Assembly: GCA_003220985.1 (NCBI GenBank)
Contig: QHTY01000041.1
Span: forward strand, 1-5,808
Direction of reading: 5' to 3'
DNA length: 5,808 nucleotides
Origin: Gemmatimonadota bacterium
Lineage (GTDB): Bacteria > Gemmatimonadota > Gemmatimonadetes > Gemmatimonadales > GWC2-71-9
Position numbers and translations under genes: made by a program. The notes under the pieces are model-generated. The model searched no databases and had not been told where the DNA came from. It was given only the letters and a program-made list of their open reading frames with translations. Shown one piece after another: positions 1 to 5,808 of this stretch; within the stretch, counting starts at the first letter, position 1; every line of letters begins with the position of its first letter.

Positions 1-530
1 AGACCGGACAACCGGCGTCGCTCGAGAACGTCAAGTTCACGAGCATGGGCGATGGGCTCCATACGACCGTGGGTCCGGCGGCGATCTACTGGCGCGACCG
101 TGACACGATTTCGAGCAATTATCACGTCGTCGCCAAGATGGCGCAGATGAAGAACCCGGCCCATCCCGAAGCGTTCGGCATTTTCATCGGCGGCAAGAAC
201 CTCGCCGATTCCGGTCAGACCTACACCTACTTCCTCGTTCGGCCGATCGACGGGATGTATTCGATCCGCCGGCGCGTGAGCTACATGACGCGGCCGACCG
301 CTGTGGTCGAATGGACCGCGAGCGACGCCGTGACGAAGGCCGACTCGAGCGGCCGGGCGATGAACGAGCTCAGTATTCAGGTGCAGGGCGGCAAAGCGAA
401 GTTCATGGTGAACGGAAAAGAGGTCTACACGGGGGATGCCGCGAACCTCGACGTGAATGGGATCGTGGGCTACCGCGTCAACCACAATCTCGACGTCCAC
501 CTCGGGCCGCTCGGGATTCACAAACTGTGA
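1..530 (+). CDS. LamG/DUF1080-like beta-sandwich protein, 5' end cut by window edge
   Basis: The reading frame is open from the left edge (first whole codon at 3) to a TGA at 528-530, so the true start lies outside; the ATG at 45 is internal or not decisive. The visible ~176 residues are rich in short beta-strand-like segments and have no membrane helix. A GxxxxTxxGPAAIYWR stretch near the left, a YTYFLVRP strand and a late KFMVNGKEVYTGD hairpin followed by GIVGYRVNHNLDVHLGPL resemble the concanavalin A-like/LamG fold of DUF1080 (3-keto-glycoside hydrolase-like) proteins, in which a 'vNGkeV' strand and a closing 'Glvgyrv' strand are common. Many such proteins are exported, but the signal peptide region is not in view. 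No catalytic residues can be assigned. The stop overlaps the start of the methyltransferase gene. The family call is from memory of sequence patterns; the function is unknown. Confidence 0.75.
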   Translation, partial: TGQPASLENVKFTSMGDGLHTTVGPAAIYWRDRDTISSNYHVVAKMAQMKNPAHPEAFGIFIGGKNLADSGQTYTYFLVRPIDGMYSIRRRVSYMTRPTAVVEWTASDAVTKADSSGRAMNELSIQVQGGKAKFMVNGKEVYTGDAANLDVNGIVGYRVNHNLDVHLGPLGIHKL

Positions 531-1354
531 CCGCATTCAACCCGACCGCGGACGACGATCGTTTTTCGTTCACGCCGTTCACGCGCCATCCGTTTTTCAC
601 GCACGTCAACCGCTGGATTCTGGAGCGGGTCATTTGTCCGGGCCGTCAGGTGATCGTGGACCTCGGCTGTGGCCCGGGCGCTGTCACGGAGCTCATCCTC
701 GAGCGCGTCCGCGAGCAGCAGCCGCCGCCGCACGTCATCGGCGTCGATCCCTCCCCCTCAGCGCTCGCGAAGGCCCGCGCCGCCATCTCCTCCAAATTCG
801 CCGAATTCGTTCAGGGCAGCGCCGAGTGGCTGTCGAAACTGGTCAAGTCGGCCGACGCCGTCGTCTTTCTCAACGCCATTCACCTGATGCCCGACAAAGC
901 GCAGGTCTTGAAGGAAATCCGGCGCGTGTTGAAACCCGGCGGCCTGCTCGCGTTCAACAGCACGTTCTTCAATGGCGCCTATGTCGAAGGAACTAGTGGC
1001 TTCTGGCGCCGCTGGATCGTGCGCTCGGTCCAGGCCCTGCGTGAACAGGGGATCGAAGTGAAGCACGAAGGCCACGCCGCGGCCATGCAATGGCTCTCGG
1101 CCGAGCAGTACAGCGCGGCGTGCACCGCGGCAGGCCTGCGGCCGGTCACCGTCGAGCTGCTGCGCATCGAGATGACGCGTCAAGCGCTCATCGACATCGG
1201 CCGGTTTTCTCTTTTCATCGAGGGTGCGCTGCCCGGCGCGCCTCTCGAAGAAGGCGCCAAGGCCCTCGAAGTAGGCCTCGAACGCACTATGGAAGAGCTC
1301 CAGGTTGAGTCGGTGCCGCGGCACTGGCTGGAGGTCGTGGCGGAGGCGGTGTAG
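527..1354 (+). CDS. Class I SAM-dependent methyltransferase
   Basis: A 275-residue Rossmann-fold methyltransferase that should transfer a methyl group from S-adenosylmethionine to an unknown acceptor, probably in the cytoplasm (no signal or membrane segment). Motif I is VDLGCGPGAVTE (residues 44-55). The acidic residue that binds the ribose is D74 in VIGVDPS. The motif IV region is ADAVVFLNAIHLMPD (109-123), and the post-motif LKPGGLLAF lies at 135-143. The C-terminal ~100 residues are mostly helical, probably a substrate lid. I chose GTG at 527 because homology begins close to it (FSFTPFTRHPFF...) and because GTGA overlaps the TGA of the upstream gene, the usual sign of translational coupling. 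A longer in-frame start at 311 would lie wholly inside the upstream gene and encodes arginine-rich shadow sequence. Only a weak purine stretch (GGGA, 513-517) precedes the GTG. The substrate cannot be read from the sequence. Confidence 0.88.
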   Translation: MTAFNPTADDDRFSFTPFTRHPFFTHVNRWILERVICPGRQVIVDLGCGPGAVTELILERVREQQPPPHVIGVDPSPSALAKARAAISSKFAEFVQGSAEWLSKLVKSADAVVFLNAIHLMPDKAQVLKEIRRVLKPGGLLAFNSTFFNGAYVEGTSGFWRRWIVRSVQALREQGIEVKHEGHAAAMQWLSAEQYSAACTAAGLRPVTVELLRIEMTRQALIDIGRFSLFIEGALPGAPLEEGAKALEVGLERTMEELQVESVPRHWLEVVAEAV

Positions 1355-1362
1355 CAAATCGT

Positions 1363-1413
1363 GTTTAGATTTCGCGGCTGAAGCCGCGACTCGGCATCTG
1401 CCGCGAATGCGGC
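1363..1413 (+). repeat. Left REP-like repeat, two hairpins
   Basis: Hairpin A has a stem CGCGGCT (1373-1379), a 2-nt loop GA and AGCCGCG (1382-1388), extended by a T1372-A1389 pair. A linker CTCGGCATCT (1390-1399) leads to hairpin B, GCCGC (1400-1404), loop GAAT, GCGGC (1409-1413). The reverse complement of the segment matches 1959-2008 on the other side of the transposase gene; over 1363-1404 against 1968-2008, 33 of 42 aligned positions are identical with one 1-nt gap. It lies 8 nt after the methyltransferase stop, the usual 3'-end position of REP sequences. It may also protect or end that transcript, but no T tract follows. Confidence 0.85.
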
Positions 1414-1489
1414 TTGTATCGCGACAATTCGCTTTGTCCTGCGTAGCAATGATTCGGCTTCCCTAAACCATCGCTCATAGTTTTAGCCG
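1414..1489. other. Leader between left REP and transposase start
   Basis: No gene fits here. A third, imperfect hairpin is possible: GACAA (1423-1427) with TTGTC (1434-1438), extended by CGC (1420-1422) with GCG (1441-1443) across a 2-nt bulge. The heptamer GTAGCAA occurs at 1443-1449 and also at 1351-1357 before the left repeat. I see no convincing -35/-10 pair and no Shine-Dalgarno sequence before the ATG at 1490, so transposase expression is probably weak, which would suit a domesticated or tightly limited transposase. Confidence 0.35.
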
Positions 1490-1957
1490 ATGTGGCACCG
1501 TCTCTACTACCACATCGTCTGGGCGACCCGCGAGCGAGCGCACCTCATCGATGCCGGCCTCGCTCAATTCTTGTGCCGTTTCCTGCGAGGCGTTGCGCGC
1601 CAGGAAAGAGCGCACATTCTCGAGATTGGGATGGTCCAAACACACGTCCACCTGCTGGTTCGAACACATCCCACCACGGACATCTCGAGGCTCCTCCAGC
1701 GAATGAAGGGCGGAAGTTCGGCAGTCGCGGGGAAGGAACGTCATTCTACCACTAATCGCGTGCTGAAATGGAGCAAAGGCTACTCGATTGGGACGGTCGG
1801 GCCTCGGTCGTTGGAGGCCGTCCGCGAGTACTTACGATCTCAACCGTCGAAACACCCGAACGAAGTGATCACGGACAGGGCCGGCGACCAACCCGAATAC
1901 GAGATTGCCGGGCAAGAACAGTGGCCGGGCTCCGACCGGTCGATCTTTAGGAATTGA
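1490..1957 (+). CDS. REP-associated tyrosine transposase (IS200-like Y1, HUH type)
   Basis: A 155-residue single-domain Y1 transposase. Enzymes of this family nick single-stranded DNA at hairpin ends through a 5'-phosphotyrosine link. The HUH motif is H52-V53-H54 in VQTHVHLLV, and the likely nucleophile is Y114 in VREYLRSQ, with Q118 and H122 at the spacing expected for helix D (YxxxQ...H). The start WHRLYYHIVWATR is the typical first strand of the family, and ISRLLQRMKGGSS (65-77) is its usual mid-protein segment. Length is normal, with a C-terminal tail after about residue 127 rich in charged residues. ATG 1490 is the earliest possible start because an in-frame TAG lies at 1484-1486. No TnpB partner is present. 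Inverted REP-like repeats on both sides favour a RAYT over an ordinary IS200 copy. All catalytic residues are intact, so it is probably functional. Confidence 0.92.
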   Translation: MWHRLYYHIVWATRERAHLIDAGLAQFLCRFLRGVARQERAHILEIGMVQTHVHLLVRTHPTTDISRLLQRMKGGSSAVAGKERHSTTNRVLKWSKGYSIGTVGPRSLEAVREYLRSQPSKHPNEVITDRAGDQPEYEIAGQEQWPGSDRSIFRN

Positions 1958-1958
1958 C

Positions 1959-2008
1959 GTCGGTTTAGCGACAGATGCCGAGCCGCGAGTTTACTCGCGC
2001 AATCAAAC
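1959..2008 (-). repeat. Right REP-like repeat, inverted copy of the left one
   Basis: Hairpin A' is CGCGAGT (1984-1990), loop TT, ACTCGCG (1993-1999), the same 7-bp stem and 2-nt loop as the left copy. The linker AGATGCCGAG (1973-1982) is the exact reverse complement of the left linker. Hairpin B' is GTCG (1959-1962) with CGAC (1969-1972). Relative to the left copy, two pairs in hairpin A and one in B have changed on both sides, so pairing is kept. It starts just after the transposase stop (1955-1957), and its outer end AATCAAAC (2001-2008) contains the TGA (2005-2003) of the converging ATP-grasp gene. Confidence 0.82.
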
Positions 2009-3238
2009 CAAAACGAATTCGAGGCGACGGTGCGCATCGCGCAGCGCCGCCTCGACCATCGCCGGCGTCTCTCCCCGCGCAAAAATGAATCCCGGATAAC
2101 GCGAGCCCTCCGGAAACGGGACCAGCCGCTCGCCCGGATGCGCGGTGATCTGCACGTCTTCCACGAGCGGAACCCCTTTGGCCTGGGCGACGCCGCGAAC
2201 TTCCTGCAGCGTCCCTGCACCGGGGATCGGAATCATCATGACGCCGGCCGCTTGACGCTCGCGCTGTAACGACGGAATCGGCATGCCGAGGGCGTGCCGC
2301 ACGATGATCTCTTCGAGCGTCACCCCAGTCCCGAACCTCAGCACCGCCGAACACCGCCCGCCGATCGGCCGCGCCGCAAGCTCGATCAGCCACGGGCCGC
2401 GCTCGTTGTAGCGCAGCTCGGCGTGAATCGCGCCTTCGGTGATGCCGAGCGCCCGCACGGCCCGGTCCGCGCAGTCAGTAATCGCTTTCTGCAATCCGCT
2501 AGGAACCTGCGACGGTGTAACGTAGATCGTCTCTTCGAAGAATGGCCCATCCAGGGGGTCCGGCTTGTCGAAAACCGCCAGTACGTGCAGCCGGCGATTC
2601 ACCACCAATCCTTCCACGGCGACTTCGTAACCCGGTATGAACTCTTCGATGAGATACTGGCGCGCTCGATCTCCGCACGCTGCGGCGGTCTCCGGGTCCG
2701 CCAGGATGGCGCGCAACCGGGCATGAGCGGACGTGAACGATTGAGGACTGTCGGCGCGGATTACGCCACGCGAGGCCGAAAGGCGCACGGGCTTGAGGAC
2801 ACAAGGGTAGGCAATTGACTTCGCGATCGTGGCCGGATCTTCATCGAGCTCACGCAGTACGAAGCGCGGGATAGGTACCGTCGCCCTCGCGAGTAGCTGC
2901 CGCTGGAGGTACTTATCACTCGCCGCGATCGCGGCGTGAACTGGATTGCCATTGAGCTTGAGCTTCGTCGCGATGGCGGCGGCCACCAGCGCCGTTCGGT
3001 CGTCGACGCCCACGACGCCGTTGATGGGATACTGCTGCGCGAACACCCGCACGGCGTCCGCCGCTCGCTGGGGCTGCTCGAAATCCAGCGTGAGCAATCC
3101 AGCGGGATTCGCGGCCGCGAGCGTGCTCGGCTGCTCCGAGGCAACGGTCAACTCCACGCCGATCTGCCGTGCAGCCTCCACGAACGCCGTCGCACGGTAG
3201 GTCGTGGTCGGCAGCAGCAGCAGGAGACGCGGGGCTAT
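2003..3238 (-). CDS. ATP-grasp domain ligase-like protein
   Basis: About 411 residues in the order of the carbamoyl-phosphate synthetase/biotin carboxylase-like ATP-grasp superfamily, which couples ATP hydrolysis to joining a carboxylate to an amine or similar nucleophile through an acyl-phosphate. An N-terminal pre-ATP-grasp Rossmann part (LLLLLPTTTYR, residues 5-15; GVVGVDDRTAL, 74-84) leads to SDKYLQRQLL with K109, then YPCVLKP with K149, the hinge EEFIPGYEVAVEG (198-210), GAIHAELR with E274 and LIELAARPIGG with E286 and R290, which would bind Mg-ATP. The C-terminal ~110 residues look like the closing domain of amino-acid or peptide ligases. The substrate is unknown. Start: no ATG, GTG or TTG lies near the N-terminus. 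I placed it at ATA (3238-3236), which overlaps the nfu stop as ATAG and gives (M)APRLLLLL. ATG 3382 would add 48 shadow residues inside nfu, and GTG 3181 would remove the first strand. Stop TGA is at 2005-2003. Confidence 0.85.
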   Translation of the reverse strand: MAPRLLLLLPTTTYRATAFVEAARQIGVELTVASEQPSTLAAANPAGLLTLDFEQPQRAADAVRVFAQQYPINGVVGVDDRTALVAAAIATKLKLNGNPVHAAIAASDKYLQRQLLARATVPIPRFVLRELDEDPATIAKSIAYPCVLKPVRLSASRGVIRADSPQSFTSAHARLRAILADPETAAACGDRARQYLIEEFIPGYEVAVEGLVVNRRLHVLAVFDKPDPLDGPFFEETIYVTPSQVPSGLQKAITDCADRAVRALGITEGAIHAELRYNERGPWLIELAARPIGGRCSAVLRFGTGVTLEEIIVRHALGMPIPSLQRERQAAGVMMIPIPGAGTLQEVRGVAQAKGVPLVEDVQITAHPGERLVPFPEGSRYPGFIFARGETPAMVEAALRDAHRRLEFVLV

Positions 3239-3867
3239 TTCTTCGCGGCCTGGAAGTAGGGGTTCGCGCCCGAGGTGTGGTCGGTGATGTCCACGATGCC
3301 GCGCACGGCGGGCACCAGCTGCGCCAGCATGCCCTCGATGCCCTGCCGCAACGTGACATCGGCCATGCCGCAGCCCTGGCACCCGCCACCCATGCGCAGC
3401 ATCACGACGGCATCCTGCACGTCGATGAGCTCGACATGCCCCCCGTGCCGCGCCACCATCGGGTTGACCTGCTCGTCGAACACCTTCGCGACCTGCTCGT
3501 AGAGCGCGTCGTCGCTGACCGCCGATCCTTCACCGGAAGCTGGTTTGCGCGCCGGCGTGACCGCCGGCACGTCCGCCGTCAGCGCTGATCGAATAGCGCT
3601 CCCGACCGCCCGACCGAGAGTCTGCCATGGGGCGGGACTCTGCTTGACGACGGTGATGATGTTGCCGGACACGATGAGCTCGCTCACCGCGAGCTCGGGG
3701 ATAGCGAAAATCGCCGCCGCGAGCGGAGAGCCTGTCGCGTCTTCGGCTCTGGCAAATCGGCGCACGCCGCCGCTCAGCACCGGCACGCTCAGCACGAACT
3801 TGCAGCGCTGATTGTCGATCGGCTCCGCGGTAATCCGGATCTCGGCCGTGTTATCGGGGGGGGGCAC
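3235..3867 (-). CDS. nfu: Nfu-type iron-sulfur cluster carrier
   Basis: A 210-residue protein with two domains. Residues ~9-95 match the Nfu N-terminal domain (opening EIRITAEPIDNQRCKFVL, then the late strand SELIVSGNIITVVK at 62-75). A charged Ala/Pro linker (~97-116) leads to the NifU C-terminal domain (~119-200) with GGGCQGCGMADVTL, whose C163 and C166 form the CxxC that holds a bridging [4Fe-4S] cluster between two subunits. The ending DITDHTSGANPYF is typical of the family. Such proteins pass clusters to target apo-enzymes in the cytoplasm. The start is GTG at 3867, overlapping the end of metE by 17 nt; the C9 run there encodes PPP in this frame. The stop TAG (3237-3235) touches the ATP-grasp start. 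The gene sits mid-operon, so it is probably translationally coupled to metE. The family call is firm; the client protein is unknown. Confidence 0.93.
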   Translation of the reverse strand: MPPPDNTAEIRITAEPIDNQRCKFVLSVPVLSGGVRRFARAEDATGSPLAAAIFAIPELAVSELIVSGNIITVVKQSPAPWQTLGRAVGSAIRSALTADVPAVTPARKPASGEGSAVSDDALYEQVAKVFDEQVNPMVARHGGHVELIDVQDAVVMLRMGGGCQGCGMADVTLRQGIEGMLAQLVPAVRGIVDITDHTSGANPYFQAAKK

Positions 3868-5808
3868 CGTTCTCCCTCATGGCTTTCGCCGCGGCAACCA
3901 TGTTCTTGAGTGCCGCCAACGTCTCCTCCCAGCCGCGGGTCTTGAGCCCGCAGTCGGGGTTCACCCAGATCTGCGCGTCATCGAGCACGCGCGTCATGCT
4001 CTTGAGCGCGCCCGCGATTTCCGCCGTCGATGGCACCCGTGGTGAGTGGATGTCGTATACACCGGGACCGATCTCGTTCGGGTACTTGTACTGCTCCAAG
4101 CCCTGCAGCAGCTCCGAGCCGGAGCGTGCGTTCTCGATCGAGATCACGTCCGCGTCCATGCGCTCGATCACGCGCAGCACATCGTTGAACTCGCTATAGC
4201 ACATATGCGTGTGAATCTGCGTGCCGTCGCGGACGCCCGCGGTGGCGAGCCGGAACGCATCCACCGCCCACTGCAGGTAGCCGGCCCATTCACCGCGCCG
4301 GAGCGGCAGTCCCTCGCGCAGCGCCGGCTCGTCGATCTGAATGACGCGGATCCCCGCGGCCTCGAGATCGATCACCTCATCGCGGATCGCGAGCGCGATC
4401 TGCTTCGCGGTCTCGGCGCGCGGCTGATCGTCGCGGACGAACGACCACTGGAGGATCGTCACCGGTCCCGTGAGCATTCCTTTCACCGGCCGCTCGGTCA
4501 GGGACTGCGCGTACTTGCTCCAGCGCACCGTCATCGCCCCCGGACGCGAGACGTCACCGAAGATGATCGGCGGCTTCACGTACCGTGTGCCGTAGGACTG
4601 GACCCAGCCGTGCTCGGTGAACGCAAACCCCGCGAGCTGCTCGCCAAAGTACTCGACCATGTCGTTGCGCTCGAACTCGCCGTGCACGAGCACGTCCAGG
4701 CCGATCTCTTCCTGCAGCTTGATCGTCCTCCCGATCTGTGCCTCGATGAACTGCTCGTATTCGCCAGCGCTGAGCTGGTTGTCGTTCAGCTTGCGCCGCG
4801 CCGCCCGCACTTCTGACGTCTGGGGGAACGATCCGATCGTCGTGGTTGGATAGCGCGGCAGCTCGAGCTGCGATTGCCGGCGCACCTCGAACGCTGCACC
4901 GCGCACGCGGTCCTTTTCCGTGACCGAGGCCGCGCGCCGCTGCACCGCGGCGTTGTGAATGCGCCGTGACGTGGCGCGCGACTGCGCGGCACGGCTGCTC
5001 GCTTCGACAGCCGCGCGGTCGCCCTTCGCCAGCGCCATCACTTCTTGCAGCTTCTGCTTCGCGAACGCGAGCCAGCCTTTCAGCTCCGGATCGAGTTTCG
5101 TCTCCAGATCGAGGTCGAGCGGCGTGTGCAGCAGCGAGCAAGAAGGCGCCACCCACAACTGGTCCTTGCCCACCGTCTTGGCGGCGCGATCGAGGAGCGC
5201 GCGCGCCTTCGCGAGATCGGCGCGCCAGACATTCCGCCCATCGATCACACCGGCAGACAGCACTCTCCCTTTGGGCCATTTCGCGAGCAGCCGATCCAGC
5301 TGATGGGGGGCGCGGACGAGATCGACATGAAGTCCGTGAACCGGGAGCCCAAGCGCCGTGTCGACATTTTCGCCCAGTCCGGCGAAGTACGTCGCGACGA
5401 GGAGCCGCAGCTTGCCGGCGCGCGACGCGAGCACCTGGTAGGCACGCCGATACGCAGCGCGCTCGGCGTCCGAACGATCGAGCGCCAGGCACGGCTCGTC
5501 GAGCTGCACCCAGGTGGCGCCCGCGGCCGCGAGTGATTCGAGCACATCGCCGTACACGGGCAGCAGGGCATCGAGCAGCGACAAGCGGTCGAATGCCGCG
5601 CCTCTCGTTTTCGCGAGCAAGAGGAACGTAAGCGGCCCAATCAGGACCGTCGTCGCATCGATGCCGGCCGCCTTCGCCTCGCGGTACTCGTTCGCGGGCT
5701 TCGCGGACGCCATGCGGAAGCGTTGGCCGCGCTCGAGCTCGGGGACGATGTAGTGGTAGTTCGTATCGAACCACTTCGTCATTTCCATCGCGGTGACGTC
5801 ACGGCCTT
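3851..5808 (-). CDS. metE: Cobalamin-independent methionine synthase, 5' end outside window
   Basis: Transfers the methyl group of 5-methyltetrahydropteroyl-triglutamate to homocysteine in the last step of methionine synthesis, without vitamin B12. The frame stays open to the right edge (…GRDVTA before MEMTKWFDTNYHY), so the ATG at 5788 is internal. Counting from it, residue n equals E. coli MetE n+113, and all key residues fit that offset: homocysteine-binding IGS at 318-320 (431-433), D486 (599) and E492 (605) in IDEPALREG, and zinc ligands H528, C530, E552 and C613 (641, 643, 665, 726). The second barrel begins near RYPTTTIGSFPQT. About 113 N-terminal residues are missing from view; the family is ~755 residues. 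It ends with TAA at 3853-3851. It is the first visible gene of the minus-strand run, and its promoter and any leader riboswitch are out of view. A catalytically intact enzyme. Confidence 0.97.
   Translation of the reverse strand, partial: GRDVTAMEMTKWFDTNYHYIVPELERGQRFRMASAKPANEYREAKAAGIDATTVLIGPLTFLLLAKTRGAAFDRLSLLDALLPVYGDVLESLAAAGATWVQLDEPCLALDRSDAERAAYRRAYQVLASRAGKLRLLVATYFAGLGENVDTALGLPVHGLHVDLVRAPHQLDRLLAKWPKGRVLSAGVIDGRNVWRADLAKARALLDRAAKTVGKDQLWVAPSCSLLHTPLDLDLETKLDPELKGWLAFAKQKLQEVMALAKGDRAAVEASSRAAQSRATSRRIHNAAVQRRAASVTEKDRVRGAAFEVRRQSQLELPRYPTTTIGSFPQTSEVRAARRKLNDNQLSAGEYEQFIEAQIGRTIKLQEEIGLDVLVHGEFERNDMVEYFGEQLAGFAFTEHGWVQSYGTRYVKPPIIFGDVSRPGAMTVRWSKYAQSLTERPVKGMLTGPVTILQWSFVRDDQPRAETAKQIALAIRDEVIDLEAAGIRVIQIDEPALREGLPLRRGEWAGYLQWAVDAFRLATAGVRDGTQIHTHMCYSEFNDVLRVIERMDADVISIENARSGSELLQGLEQYKYPNEIGPGVYDIHSPRVPSTAEIAGALKSMTRVLDDAQIWVNPDCGLKTRGWEETLAALKNMVAAAKAMRENGAPPR
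3856..3864 (-). repeat. Nine-base C homopolymer at the metE/nfu overlap
   Basis: Nine G on the plus strand (nine C in the coding strand) lie inside the 17-nt overlap. In metE the run contributes to the last residues GAPPR before TAA; in nfu it encodes residues 2-4 (PPP). A one-base length change would shift the frame of nfu right after its start codon and alter the last few residues and stop of metE. As given, both frames are intact. Confidence 0.8.

Larger units (their letters stand above)
1363..2008 (+). mobile_element. RAYT element: Y1 transposase gene between inverted REP-like repeats
   Basis: A 646-bp unit made of the left repeat, a 76-nt leader, the transposase gene and the inverted right repeat. 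It lies between two genes that point toward it from either side. No target-site duplication is visible, as expected for Y1 transposition through single-stranded DNA. The outer edges are set by where similarity between the two repeats ends (GTTT at 1363-1366 and AAAC at 2005-2008) and could be off by several bases. RAYTs are usually single-copy host genes that spread short REPs, so this may be resident rather than freshly inserted. Confidence 0.75.

Noticed and set aside
758..1357. 199-residue minus-strand frame opposite the methyltransferase
   Set aside because: Lies antisense to a gene with clear SAM-binding motifs and shows no motif of its own.
1363..1443. Several close hairpins suggesting a CRISPR array or riboswitch
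   Set aside because: There are no regularly spaced direct repeats, and the same structure appears inverted beyond the transposase, which identifies it as a REP pair.
1351..1449. GTAGCAA at 1351-1357 and 1443-1449 as a direct repeat or target duplication
   Set aside because: Only 7 nt, the first copy overlaps the methyltransferase stop, and Y1 transposases make no target duplications; chance is likely.
1984..1999. Hairpin between converging genes as an intrinsic terminator
   Set aside because: The stem is good but no T run follows on either strand. It is better explained as part of the REP repeat, though it may still stabilise mRNA ends.
4046..4816. 256-residue plus-strand open frame opposite metE
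   Set aside because: Shadow of metE in GC-rich DNA: Arg/His/Leu-rich, no family resemblance, and metE on the other strand carries every catalytic residue.
4554..5774. 406-residue minus-strand frame overlapping metE
   Set aside because: Arginine/alanine-rich out-of-frame reading of metE, with no recognisable domain.
5786..5788. ATG at 5788 as the metE start
   Set aside because: The frame continues to the window edge with metE-like residues, and the E. coli residue offset of 113 shows it is internal.

Overview
The window is GC-rich, densely coded bacterial DNA. It holds five protein-coding genes plus one small single-strand transposase element, and both outermost genes are cut by the window edges. 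Long shadow frames opposite the real genes fit high third-position GC. The gene families and the style of repeat suggest a soil or environmental phylum such as Acidobacteriota. This is an inference from gene content and could be wrong.

Left part, plus strand (1-1354). The end of a beta-rich LamG/DUF1080-like protein of unknown substrate runs into a class I SAM-dependent methyltransferase gene. The two share a GTGA stop/start overlap, so they are very likely co-translated.

Middle (1363-2008). A REP-associated, IS200-type Y1 (HUH) transposase gene is bracketed by two inverted copies of a roughly 50-nt, two-hairpin REP-like repeat. The two copies differ at several stem positions, but at three base pairs both partners changed together, so the hairpins are kept while the sequence drifts. 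The left copy begins 8 nt after the methyltransferase stop codon. The right copy begins directly after the transposase stop and includes the stop codon of the converging gene.

Right part, minus strand (2003-5808, transcribed right to left). A tight gene run: metE (cobalamin-independent methionine synthase, N-terminal ~113 residues outside the window), then an Nfu-type iron-sulfur carrier overlapping metE by 17 nt across a run of nine C, then an ATP-grasp ligase-like enzyme. The ATP-grasp frame has no normal start codon where its N-terminus should begin; an ATA overlapping the nfu stop codon (ATAG) sits at the expected place. The overlaps imply co-transcription, but no known pathway joins the three products. 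The metE promoter and any leader control lie beyond the right edge.

I see no CRISPR array, tRNA, rRNA, prophage or defence genes. The most unusual items are the covarying REP pair around the transposase and the apparent non-standard start of the ATP-grasp gene.
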